Assembly (NCBI GenBank): GCA_044221135.1
Contig: JBGAPT010000005.1
Location: 1-64,000, forward strand
Length of the DNA: 64,000 nt
Direction: 5' to 3'
DNA from: UBA4722 sp044221135
Lineage (GTDB): Bacteria > Pseudomonadota > Gammaproteobacteria > DSM-16500
The position numbers and the translations under genes are program-made. The notes under the pieces were generated by a model. It saw nothing but the letters and a program-made list of their open reading frames with translations. It made no database searches and was not told where the DNA came from. Shown piece by piece: positions 1 through 8,852 of the stretch (position 1 is its first letter; the number at the start of each line of letters is the position of its first letter).

Positions 1-18
1 TCCCATTTTCCAATACAT
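1..18 (-). CDS. 5' end of a minus-strand gene cut by the window edge
   Basis: An ATG on the minus strand at 16-18 is preceded by a good ribosome binding site (AGGAG, about 6 bases upstream). Only six codons (MYWKMG) lie inside the window, so the product cannot be named. The call rests only on the start site. Confidence 0.3.
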
Positions 19-159
19 GTGTTTCTCCTGCTAATTGTGAATTAACTTGCAGTTGAGTAATCAATTTAAATCTCGATCTAGTCATGTTTGTGCGAGATTT
101 TTTAAAGTTTTAGTGGTTGCATTAGAGAGTTGAATGCACGTTTTGCATGAAATTAAAAT

Positions 160-186
160 GGCCGGTAAGAGAGATTACCGGCCTTT
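160..186. terminator. Hairpin between convergent or tandem transcripts
   Basis: A perfect 9-bp stem (GGCCGGTAA / TTACCGGCC) with a 6-base loop is followed by TTT on the plus strand and ATTTTAATTTC on the minus strand. It lies about 100 bases past the stop of the minus-strand gene at 285-1301, so it probably ends that transcript. The T tract is weak on both strands. Confidence 0.5.
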
Positions 187-284
187 AAAGAAGGCTGTTA
201 TAAGTGAATCCCACTAATAAGCGCATACGTACATTTTATATTGTTCGTCTCATAAATCAATAAGATAGGTTTTAAGAACCCTGA

Positions 285-1301
285 TCATTTATTTGCGTTA
301 GCTGCTTGTGACATTCGAGTTAATTCTGCGTGCTTGTTTTCCAGTACATCAATAATGTGACTGACTCCATAAGCCTCTTGTTCTTCTTCTGGTGTTATTG
401 TGGATAACCATTTTTCCGCAGAAGCTATTTCTTCTTGCGAAAGCCATGTAGCTTGATCTCTATGATTAAGAATCCATCGCGATTCATCTAGACTTGTTCC
501 TGTCACATTCTTGGTAATTATAGCTTTAATAGCAAAGAAATTCGTATCCTCGGTTAACTTTTGGATTATTGCTTTACGCTCACTGATATACCATGGCATT
601 TCCTTTATTGCCGCATCTATTCCATCTTCCATTGCATTTTTATTTTCATCCCCAAACTGAAATGAGGCCTCATTATCAAAAACAATGACTCTTATCTCAT
701 TATCTGTTTCCTGAACTCCATAATTAAAATCATTTGCATCTGCATTTGCAAAAAAACCATTTAAGTACGCAAGGCTTGCAAGACCTTTAAATTTTTTTAT
801 AATTCCCTTTTTTGTTAAGGTGCCATCGGGATGCAGAATATATCCGTTTATGGTATAAGTACCATCTTGTTCGTAACGTAGAGCTTCGTTCCACCTTGTG
901 AAATGAGTGAGATCTCTTCTAGCAAGATAATAATCATTGTTATCTTGAACGATATCCACGTCTGTACCATAGCCCATAAAATACCGGTCTATTTCTGATA
1001 TAGCCTTATCAACCTGTGCTCTATATAAACCGTGTCGCATGATTAAATGCCATTGATTATCTTTATAAGCGGAATCCGGTTGACGATCATTTATGTTTTC
1101 TTGAGCCTTAAAATGAGCACGAAACATTTGCGGCTGGCTAGATTTAGTAGGAATTAAATTAATATAATCATTAAAAGACTTATAGGAACAACCAATATCT
1201 GCGTAGGTAACATTAATCCATGTCATATTGAAAAAAACAGAAGAAAAAATAAAACAGCGCAATACTCTCAGCCAATTACAGCTTGGTTTTATAGCTAACA
1301 T
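285..1301 (-). CDS. Exported protein of unknown function, 338 aa
   Basis: The protein starts with a Sec-type signal region (hydrophobic residues about 10-34, cleavage likely near YADIG), so it is probably periplasmic or secreted. The mature part is charged and without clear repeats or membrane segments; I recognise no family. The start at 1301 is supported by AGAGGA upstream. It stands alone, divergent from the aspartoacylase-like gene at 1465. In this lineage such lone exported proteins can be virulence-related, but nothing in the sequence shows this. Confidence 0.7.
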   Translation of the reverse strand: MLAIKPSCNWLRVLRCFIFSSVFFNMTWINVTYADIGCSYKSFNDYINLIPTKSSQPQMFRAHFKAQENINDRQPDSAYKDNQWHLIMRHGLYRAQVDKAISEIDRYFMGYGTDVDIVQDNNDYYLARRDLTHFTRWNEALRYEQDGTYTINGYILHPDGTLTKKGIIKKFKGLASLAYLNGFFANADANDFNYGVQETDNEIRVIVFDNEASFQFGDENKNAMEDGIDAAIKEMPWYISERKAIIQKLTEDTNFFAIKAIITKNVTGTSLDESRWILNHRDQATWLSQEEIASAEKWLSTITPEEEQEAYGVSHIIDVLENKHAELTRMSQAANANK

Positions 1302-1464
1302 GATTCATAATCCTCTTGCCATACTGGCTAAATTAATGCCGATAACTATAACAAATACTTATTTATATCACAATAATTTGAAATTCATGAAACAGGTGAC
1401 ATTTAATATCTAATATGTATATAATCAAATAGATATATTTTTTGGTTATCTCAATCATTCGATA

Positions 1465-2499
1465 ATGGACTATCAAATAATGAGTAGAAAAATATTTACA
1501 ATGGCTGGAAACCAAATTGAACCTGGCACTAAAAAAATTATTTATTTCCCCGCTCCCAATATCAATACTCAAATTAAAATTAATATCCCAGTTCATGTTT
1601 TTCATGGAAATAAAGAAGGGCCTAAGTTATTTATTGTAGGCGCAATTCATGGCGATGAATTGAATAGTATAGAAATACTACGTAGAGTACATGAGCATAT
1701 TCAAGTTGAAAATTTAAGTGGCACCCTGATTACCGTTCCTGTTACAAATATTCATGGCGTGATGATGCAAACACGTTATTTTTCCGATCGTCGAGATTTG
1801 AATCGCTCTTTTCCAGGATTAAAGAAAGGAACATTGGCAGCTCGATTGGCATATGGATTAATGAAACATGTTGTATCGCATTGTGACTATGGGATTGATT
1901 TACATACGGGCGCCTATGCACATATGAATATGCCTCAGTTACGTACAGATTTTAGTGTTCCAGGCAATAAAAAATTTGCTGAATTTTTTAATGCGCCTGT
2001 CATATTAGATTCAAAACAGCGTGATGGATCATTAAGACAAGCAGCGAGTCAATTAGGTATTCCTTTAATTGTCTATGAAGGCGGAGAAGCACTCAGAGTA
2101 AACGAATTATGTATTCGTGCAGGTGTTTCTGGAATATTAAATGTATTACATCATTTGAAAATGCTTAAACTAAATATACAGAAGAAAAATAAAAAAAAAT
2201 CACTCATCGCTAAAACAAGTAGATGGGTGAGAGCTCCTGCAAGCGGATTCATTGAGCCTGTAGAAAATATTGTTTCAAGATTGGTAAAAAAAGGCGATAT
2301 ACTTGCTCATATTCATGATCCATTTCTTATTAATCCTTCTGTAGAAATTATTTCACCTTTTGAAGGTGTCGTCATTTGCCAAGCACTTAAAGCCATGGTT
2401 ACAGAGGGTGATGCTTTATTTCATATTGCTAGTTTTAAAAAAATTTCTGGAGTGCGAGATTATATTGATGAATTTCGAGAAGATCTGATACATCAATAA
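1465..2499 (+). CDS. Succinylglutamate desuccinylase/aspartoacylase family zinc hydrolase (M14)
   Basis: The protein is an M14-like zinc amidohydrolase of the AstE/AspA family, expected to remove an acyl group from an N-acylated amino acid in the cytoplasm. Visible motifs are the zinc site HGDE (H62, E65) in VGAIHGDELNS, the substrate-binding stretch RRDLNRSFPG, the second zinc ligand region IDLHTGA, and the catalytic glutamate in VYEGGEA. The C-terminal 90 residues (WVRAPASGFIEP onwards) look like the lipoyl-type beta-barrel common in this family. Length (344 aa) is normal. The exact substrate cannot be read from the sequence. Confidence 0.85.
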   Translation: MDYQIMSRKIFTMAGNQIEPGTKKIIYFPAPNINTQIKINIPVHVFHGNKEGPKLFIVGAIHGDELNSIEILRRVHEHIQVENLSGTLITVPVTNIHGVMMQTRYFSDRRDLNRSFPGLKKGTLAARLAYGLMKHVVSHCDYGIDLHTGAYAHMNMPQLRTDFSVPGNKKFAEFFNAPVILDSKQRDGSLRQAASQLGIPLIVYEGGEALRVNELCIRAGVSGILNVLHHLKMLKLNIQKKNKKKSLIAKTSRWVRAPASGFIEPVENIVSRLVKKGDILAHIHDPFLINPSVEIISPFEGVVICQALKAMVTEGDALFHIASFKKISGVRDYIDEFREDLIHQ

Positions 2500-2553
2500 G
2501 ATTATAACAAGCGTGTATGGTTGAAATGGAATTTTAAAAAGGAATTTTTCTAT

Positions 2554-3743
2554 ATGAATAAAAAATTAACGAACACTTCCATCCCGAGAATTTTTCATTA
2601 GCCGTAGGCGGGCCATTATATCAGTTATTTTATAAGCTTCGTTTAATCAAAAAACCGCTTTTATTATACAAGAGACGTATCACGATTGTTGCCTTATTTG
2701 CCTGGTTACCGCTGCTAGTCCTGGCTATTTTGGGTAGTACTGCTTTGCACGGTGTGAAAGTTCCTTTTCTTTATGATATTGACGTACAAGTACGTTTTCT
2801 TTTAGTGTTGCCCATGCTGATTTATGCTGAAGTGATTGCACATGAACGGTTTCATGTTATTGTAGAGCAGTTTTTAAAGTGCAATATTATCGCAGTAAAA
2901 GATAGGCAAAAATTTAATACTATTATTGCATCAGGAATGCGTCTACGAAATTCAATCGTAGCAGAGATTATATTGCTTATATTGGTTTATACAGTGGGGC
3001 ATTGGATTTTAATAGCGTATCTTCCTTTAGATGTGTCTACGTGGTTTTCGATACATACTAATAAGACGAATCAATTTACACCCGCCGGATTTTGGTATAT
3101 TTATATCAGCTTGCCAATTTTTCAATTTATTTTATTGCGCTGGTATTTTCGCATTATTATTTGGTACCGATTTCTCTGGCAAATTTCACGTTTATCATTG
3201 CAATTAAATTCGTTACATCCTGATCGTGCGGGTGGCCTTGGGTTTTTAACAAATAGCATATATGCGCTTGAGCCATTTTTGCTGGCTCATTCCGTTTTAC
3301 TGTCGGGTATGATATTTAATCGTATCTGGAATACAGGGGCGGTTATTGTTGATTTTAAAATTGAAATCATCAGTATATTAATTTTTTTACTGTTGATTCC
3401 ATTAACCCCTCTATTCTTTTTTATTTTTCAAATGATAAAAGAAAAACGAATAGGTACACTCAAGTATAGTGTGGTTGCTAATCGTTATGCTAATGATTTT
3501 CGTCAAAAATGGATAACTACCGCTTCTAAAGATAATACATCAATACTAGGCAGTTCAGATATTCAATCGTTGGCTGATTTATTTAATAGCTTTGAAGTCT
3601 CAAATACGATGCGTATTATACCTTTTAGTAAAAGCAGCGTATTGATGCTTGTCATGGTAACAGTCTTGCCGTTGCTTCCACTTATATTTACTCTGATCCC
3701 TCTGGAAAAAATTGTTAGCCAGATAGTAGGGGTTATTTTTTAA
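2554..3743 (+). pseudogene. Multi-pass membrane protein gene with a 1-bp frameshift in an A tract
   Basis: The natural start is ATG at 2554, preceded by AAGGA at 2538-2543. This frame stops after 15 codons. The +1 frame opens right after the A6 run (2560-2565) and reads EHFHPENFSLAVGG, then continues without interruption to 3743. Adding one A restores a 396-aa protein with about six membrane segments. An internal TTG at 2730 would give only 338 residues and lose the conserved N-terminus. It is either a recent homopolymer deletion, a sequencing error, or a slippage site. The function is unknown; it is an integral inner-membrane protein. Confidence 0.6.
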
Positions 3744-3748
3744 TAACT

Positions 3749-4264
3749 TTATCGTACATGCTGCATCTCAGTGGATTGAATTTTACTCCGTAATGATTTT
3801 AGATTATTCTCGAACAGACCAGTTTTATTAGGATCTGTAGGCGTTAAATTATAACTTATACCCTCTTGTACAGACCACAGCTCTCTTTTTAATATCCATG
3901 TTAATCTTCCCATGAATGAACCTGTAGGATTAGCATTTTTTGTTTTGAGTAAATTTTCTCTTGTTTCATTTAGTTTTGTTAGCAATAGATGAATATCAGT
4001 TGCCTCATCACCCGTTGTTTTAAAATTTCTGACAAATGTGAGTAATGCACTAGCTTCCGGAACATGCTGTCTGCCGAGTCCATGTAAAGGATTCCACCAT
4101 TTGGGCGACCAACCTTGAGCATATCCTGACATTAAACTCTGGATATTCTGTCTAACCCTCTCTGCACCGCCCTGAATTAATGTATTTAAATGGGCATCCG
4201 GCGTTTCATTTTCATTTAAAGGAAGCCAGGTTGTATTTCGATAATCTTCGTATGCAGCAGCCAT
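3749..4264 (-). CDS. Hypothetical cytoplasmic protein, 171 aa
   Basis: The start ATG at 4264 (MAAAYEDYRN) is set by a strong GGAGG seven bases upstream; a longer frame to 4279 lacks a ribosome binding site. The protein is soluble, helical and rich in Asn and Thr, with no signal peptide or membrane segment. I recognise no family. It is monocistronic and convergent with the frameshifted membrane-protein gene, six bases away. It resembles in style the small lineage-specific proteins of Legionellales, some of which are Dot/Icm substrates, but that is only a guess. Confidence 0.65.
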   Translation of the reverse strand: MAAAYEDYRNTTWLPLNENETPDAHLNTLIQGGAERVRQNIQSLMSGYAQGWSPKWWNPLHGLGRQHVPEASALLTFVRNFKTTGDEATDIHLLLTKLNETRENLLKTKNANPTGSFMGRLTWILKRELWSVQEGISYNLTPTDPNKTGLFENNLKSLRSKIQSTEMQHVR

Positions 4265-4385
4265 AATGCACCTCCTCAAAAATAAAAAAGCACAAAATTA
4301 TAACTGTAGTATAGCTTGTTTATCTGAGAAGGCAGGGTCTTACGGAGAGGCTTTGGTATCTCTTTGAGTAGTTTAATATTAATCC

Positions 4386-5126
4386 TTAATATACTTCAAA
4401 TACCAATGTCATATTTTCAATGATATCTTGTGTACCCGGTTGAATATCAGGTGCAACGGATTTTTCTCTTCCAAGGCTCATAGCAACTGGAAAAGGGGGT
4501 TGATTAGAAGAGTCGCCTGCTTCGACTATATTAATGATCTTACCTAACTGTAAGCCAGCTTGATGGGTGAGTTCTTTTGCCTTTTCTTTAGCGTTTGCTA
4601 TAGCTTGTTTGCGTGCTTGTTTTTTAAGATTTTCTGGGTCACTAAAACTGAAATTAATATCTTGGATTTGATTAGCACCATTATTGACCGCACCATCTAA
4701 TATTTTTTCCAATTGAAAGCGAGACTTATCAATATCATGAAATTTGACCGTCATTAATTGATTAGCTTGATAACCAATAATATTATTTTGGCCGTTTTCG
4801 TAACGATATTTGGGCGATGCATAAAACTCTGTTGTTTGTATATCATTTTTATCAATGTTTTGCTGCTTAATAAAATCAATCAGCTGATTTATTTTTTGAT
4901 TATTTTTATTTTTGATATCAACAGCGTTTATTCCTTCTGTTATGACGCCTATTCTGACCGTTGCTAAGTCCGGCACACTGCTCACCTTCCCTTGTGCCGA
5001 TATATTCATTGTTTGATAAGTGCCATGGATTGCTTTAAATTGATTAATAATAACGACACCCACTAATACAATTAAAAGAACTCCTAGGGTTTTTAATATC
5101 CATTGCGGAAGCAGGCCATATTCCAT
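4386..5126 (-). CDS. SIMPL domain (DUF541, YggE-like) protein
   Basis: The protein has one N-terminal membrane anchor (about residues 10-28) and then a SIMPL/DUF541 domain: the stretch ISAQGKVSSVPDLATVRIGV opens the domain, and KQARKQAIANAKEKA is the typical helix. Relatives include E. coli YggE, linked to oxidative stress tolerance, and are periplasmic or anchored on its inner-membrane side. At 246 aa the length is normal. The gene stands alone, with about 200 AT-rich bases upstream. Confidence 0.85.
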   Translation of the reverse strand: MEYGLLPQWILKTLGVLLIVLVGVVIINQFKAIHGTYQTMNISAQGKVSSVPDLATVRIGVITEGINAVDIKNKNNQKINQLIDFIKQQNIDKNDIQTTEFYASPKYRYENGQNNIIGYQANQLMTVKFHDIDKSRFQLEKILDGAVNNGANQIQDINFSFSDPENLKKQARKQAIANAKEKAKELTHQAGLQLGKIINIVEAGDSSNQPPFPVAMSLGREKSVAPDIQPGTQDIIENMTLVFEVY

Positions 5127-5331
5127 ATGATTTTTTCCTTTATTAATAATTGATTATTATCTTATCAAGAAAAAATATTTAAGGATACTACTTTTTAATA
5201 ATCAATTTAACGATATCTTGTAATGCAGCTATTTTTAAGTTAAGCTGTTTTTGCATTTTAAATTGCAAAAGATATTATATTTTTTCTCTTAATTAAAGAA
5301 TTTTTTCTTAGGAAATAGATGGAGATTCTGT

Positions 5332-6849
5332 TTGTATTTCACAAATAAAATACGGGTGTTATTTACTTTATTGCTAGTAATCTTTTTTGGATTTTATATT
5401 CTCCCCGCTAGTTCTTCAGATGACTTGATCTCTCTATTCCCACTTGATAAATACGACCAAAAAATAACGGATTGGGTATCAGTCTCTAATCCTAATTATA
5501 CTAAAGCTTTATTATCCCCAACCCAACAAGCTAGACATAAAGCAGAACTCTATCGTCACTATTTCGGCAATGAATCACCCTGGAATGAGAGCTATGTGAA
5601 TTTACTTTTTTCACAACCTGCACCACATGATTTGCGATTATTGGAAGAAGAAAAAATAAATTCATTTACCAATCAAAACAAATTGGAAAAAATAGGTTAT
5701 GGCGTTAATTTTCGTCCTCACTCAGAACAATGGTTAATACAAATAAAAAATAATGCCCAACTCAAACAATTTATTGCTCAGCATTACGATCCAACAAAAC
5801 GGGCCATTGCAATCACTAATATTCAAGGACGTGTACTACCAACCAATGACCCGCATTTTTATAGTTATAAACTGGCAGGTGAAGGTTATCCATTTGATAA
5901 TGTGCAGGCATCGGTTATTTGGGCAGGTACGCCGCTCTATATTTTAGGGGAAACAGTAGACCATGCATGGTCAATGGTGCTGTCACCCAGTTTTATTGCG
6001 TGGGTCAGAAATAATGACATCGCAAAAGTGAATAATCATTTTGTAGCGCAATGGCTGAAGGCTGCTCAGCAAAATCTTGCAGCAATAACGAATACTCAAA
6101 TTTCTATTCTAGATACTGAAAATAAATTATTTCGTTTTTCAGGTTTTATAGGTATGTTATTTCCAGCGATTAAACAGCTTAAAAATATTGAAATATTAAT
6201 TCCTGTTGCGGATGAAAAAAGGCAAGCACACATCCATCATGCGCAACCTCTGATGCAAGATTTGGCTTTAATTCCATTGCTGCCAACGCCACAGCATTTT
6301 TCTAATATTATGCAACACCTACTCGGGCGTACTTATGGTTGGGGAGGTCAATATTTTTATAATGATTGCTCTGGAGAATTAAAAAATCTTTATACGACAT
6401 TTGGCATATGGTTGCCTATGCATTCTACCGATCAAGCTGATCCACAGAAAGTGTTAGCTAAATTAGTCGATCTTTCTCTGTCTGAACCGACTGCGCGCAA
6501 AGCTTATTTGATGGATCATGGCCATCCCTGGATGACAGTGATACATGTGGGTGGTCATGTACTGGATTATCTCGGTAACTATCCGGATCCCATGGATCCT
6601 GCGCATCCTATTGTTCCATTAAGTTACCAAAATGCGTGGGGCTTAGGTGCTGTGGCTGGACAACCTCCGCGTCGATCTGTCATTGGCCAATCTGTGCTTT
6701 TTCCTCTGCTATTGAGTTATCCCGAAGATGGTATGTTGTTGTCACAACTTAAAAAACCTACGTTTCAACTACTGTATCTTGATGAGCCTCCAGCAGAAGA
6801 TATAAAGCGTTCGCAATTTCCAGATATTCATTCGCTGTTGTCTCCGTGA
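5332..6849 (+). CDS. Secreted NlpC/P60 cell-wall peptidase with SH3 domains
   Basis: The product is a C40-family peptidase expected to cut peptide bonds in peptidoglycan stems. It has a signal sequence (residues 8-28), an N-terminal NlpC/P60-stabilising region, an SH3b-like stretch near 185-225, and a C-terminal NlpC/P60 domain with the catalytic Cys346 in YNDCSGELKN. Downstream histidines in HPWMTVIHVGGH supply the rest of the dyad. The TTG at 5332 is taken as start because GGAGA lies six bases before it and the nearby ATG at 5319 is in another frame that stops at once. It ends against the convergent gene at 6850 with no gap. Confidence 0.85.
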   Translation: MYFTNKIRVLFTLLLVIFFGFYILPASSSDDLISLFPLDKYDQKITDWVSVSNPNYTKALLSPTQQARHKAELYRHYFGNESPWNESYVNLLFSQPAPHDLRLLEEEKINSFTNQNKLEKIGYGVNFRPHSEQWLIQIKNNAQLKQFIAQHYDPTKRAIAITNIQGRVLPTNDPHFYSYKLAGEGYPFDNVQASVIWAGTPLYILGETVDHAWSMVLSPSFIAWVRNNDIAKVNNHFVAQWLKAAQQNLAAITNTQISILDTENKLFRFSGFIGMLFPAIKQLKNIEILIPVADEKRQAHIHHAQPLMQDLALIPLLPTPQHFSNIMQHLLGRTYGWGGQYFYNDCSGELKNLYTTFGIWLPMHSTDQADPQKVLAKLVDLSLSEPTARKAYLMDHGHPWMTVIHVGGHVLDYLGNYPDPMDPAHPIVPLSYQNAWGLGAVAGQPPRRSVIGQSVLFPLLLSYPEDGMLLSQLKKPTFQLLYLDEPPAEDIKRSQFPDIHSLLSP

Positions 6850-8388
6850 TCAGCGCGATACAGGTGTAGCACCAGCAACAGGCGTTGAAGGCGGTGTTGA
6901 GGGGTTTTTGTAATTTTTGCAAACAGAAAATAAACGCGCAGCTGCGAGTACGCCTCCTGTTCCACCCAAAATAAAGCCAGCAGTTGGTGAAGCCGCGCTC
7001 ACTACTAATGTTATTGGTACAAGAAAAGCTACGAAAGCTGTGATGAATCCAAGTTGAACTGGAAGCGGCATGTCCATTATTGTCTTCAGTATGTTTTGTA
7101 GAACTTTTAAGGGAGTTATATCAGGATTTTGATTGTTGGCAGGACTTGGACTTGAGAGTGCTGCATTAAGAGTGGCATGGCTGCTAGAATTGGGTGGTGC
7201 CTCTCCCGTGAAATGTCTTGTTCTGCCTTTTGGTTTTGGCGGTGGTGCTGCTACTGCTGGGGGGGCGGGTGGAAGAGTGATGACTTCCTCCTCTGGCTCA
7301 GGGGTTATCAGCGCTGTAAAATTTCGGGATACTTCTTTTTCCTTAGCATCTTCTTCATCTGAATCTTCTACATCTGAATTATCTTCAATGGTGATTGAAT
7401 AGCTGGACTCAAGCGTTGATAATGTAAATGGGTTAAAAGCAAGATGACTTGGATGGCTTGGATGGCTTCTATCTATTTTTATGACTGGACGTTGTTCCTC
7501 CTTGGGCGGAGGTAGGCTGACAGCAGCAGGAGCAGTAGTTACTACTATGCGGGGCGGCAATTTTGGAAGTGCTTTAGCATGTAAATCTGGAAGCACTTCT
7601 TTAAATATCTCTATACATTCCGGTGAAAGGTTTGTAGCATGGTTTATTAAAATGGTCTTCATGTCCTCTAACGGAGCTTTCCGCTTTGCACTCGTTTGTT
7701 GTGAATCTAATAAAATCTTAAAACCGTTTAATACGACTCTAAAACAATCTGGATTATCTTGAGTAGCTCGCAGAGTGTGAATAAAAAAAGATCTTTCATT
7801 TCCATTAAGTGGACATTCCGTTGCATAGAACTTTGTTAAGACATTAGGATAATGTTTTATAATCAGCGCAATGTTAATAAAATTTTTTTTCTCTATAGAC
7901 GTCATGAAACAATGCAATATGGCTTGACTGTGTATCACTGCACCAAACTGCCGTGAGCGAGTTGGATGCATTATGTATTCAATAAAGAGTGGTGAGGAAT
8001 CCTTCACGCCCGGTACATTTTCAAGCAGTCTGAATGGCTCTTGCTGTAATATCCTAACGATGTTGTCCAACCAGGACTTGTCAATAGCTTCTTTGAGTGC
8101 TTCAGGAGAGTCGCCTGTGTCTAATGACATAGCGTCTCTAGCTGCTGTCGCTACTGTATGTGTGAACTGCTCTTGACCGCGAGCAACTGCTTGCATCCCC
8201 TGTTGCACACCCTCTCCTACAATAGCGACAACATCCGGCCCATAAGTCTGAACAGCGTCTATGGTGGTTCCTATAGCATGGGAAGCAGCTTTTTTAACAG
8301 TCGGTGCGTAGGCTACAACAGTTTCCTGCGAGCGTGTGAGGAGAGTACCAATAGCAGCGAGCCCCCTATTGAATCTGGAATCACCCAT
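6850..8388 (-). CDS. Large unrecognised protein with proline-rich middle and C-terminal membrane pair
   Basis: I recognise no family in this 512-aa protein. Residues 1-260 are helical and mixed in charge. Residues 270-420 are low-complexity: proline-rich runs (PPPKEEQRP, LPPAPPAVAAPPPKPK) and an acidic block (DNSDVEDSDEEDAKEKE). Two hydrophobic segments near 445-490 (LGFITAFVAFLVPITLVVSA and a glycine-rich one) suggest membrane insertion at the C-terminus. There is no signal peptide. Disorder plus a late membrane pair is a common design among Dot/Icm effectors, so this is an effector candidate by inference. It is convergent with the NlpC/P60 gene. Confidence 0.65.
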   Translation of the reverse strand: MGDSRFNRGLAAIGTLLTRSQETVVAYAPTVKKAASHAIGTTIDAVQTYGPDVVAIVGEGVQQGMQAVARGQEQFTHTVATAARDAMSLDTGDSPEALKEAIDKSWLDNIVRILQQEPFRLLENVPGVKDSSPLFIEYIMHPTRSRQFGAVIHSQAILHCFMTSIEKKNFINIALIIKHYPNVLTKFYATECPLNGNERSFFIHTLRATQDNPDCFRVVLNGFKILLDSQQTSAKRKAPLEDMKTILINHATNLSPECIEIFKEVLPDLHAKALPKLPPRIVVTTAPAAVSLPPPKEEQRPVIKIDRSHPSHPSHLAFNPFTLSTLESSYSITIEDNSDVEDSDEEDAKEKEVSRNFTALITPEPEEEVITLPPAPPAVAAPPPKPKGRTRHFTGEAPPNSSSHATLNAALSSPSPANNQNPDITPLKVLQNILKTIMDMPLPVQLGFITAFVAFLVPITLVVSAASPTAGFILGGTGGVLAAARLFSVCKNYKNPSTPPSTPVAGATPVSR

Positions 8389-8852
8389 AACAACACCTAA
8401 TTAGTAAGTTATACCAACATGATAAGCTGATGCATCCGTGCTGATGATCCTAACAAAAATTTTTTTGCGGTATGCTAAAGGTATCCGTACTCAATTAGCC
8501 ATCTAAAAATAGCGTAATCATAAAGACGTTGTCGAAAAAATCAGGAAACGACATGCTTCATCGTCGTCCTTACTCCATGAAATCAACAAGTTAACCGAAC
8601 GAGTATTCGATACCCTGACCATCCTAAAATTTGCAAAGTATACCATAAAATTTAAGTAACATTGAAAGAAATATTTTAACCCGTTGGTAGTGCATTATCA
8701 TACCTTCCTATCTTCTTTAACCTATTGATTAAATTGTATATTATACAACCCAGATGACTTAGCCCTCTATTTTTTAAAATACCTACTATACTTTTTAAAG
8801 AGAAAAAATTATCCAGTACAAATCCTTTAAGAAATGATAGAGGAGATAGTCT
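8389..8852. other. Gene-free stretch with a possible coding remnant
   Basis: This 464-base gap holds no gene with a start. A stretch of about 48 codons near 8514-8660 on the plus strand is open (it includes VVEKIRKRHASSSSLLHE) but has no start codon and is preceded by a stop, so it may be debris of a lost gene. The rest is AT-rich. The promoters of the two divergent flanking genes must lie here. Confidence 0.4.

Noticed and set aside
1228..1605. Two short frames on both strands between the first two genes
   Set aside because: They lie mostly inside or antisense to supported genes and have no start support.
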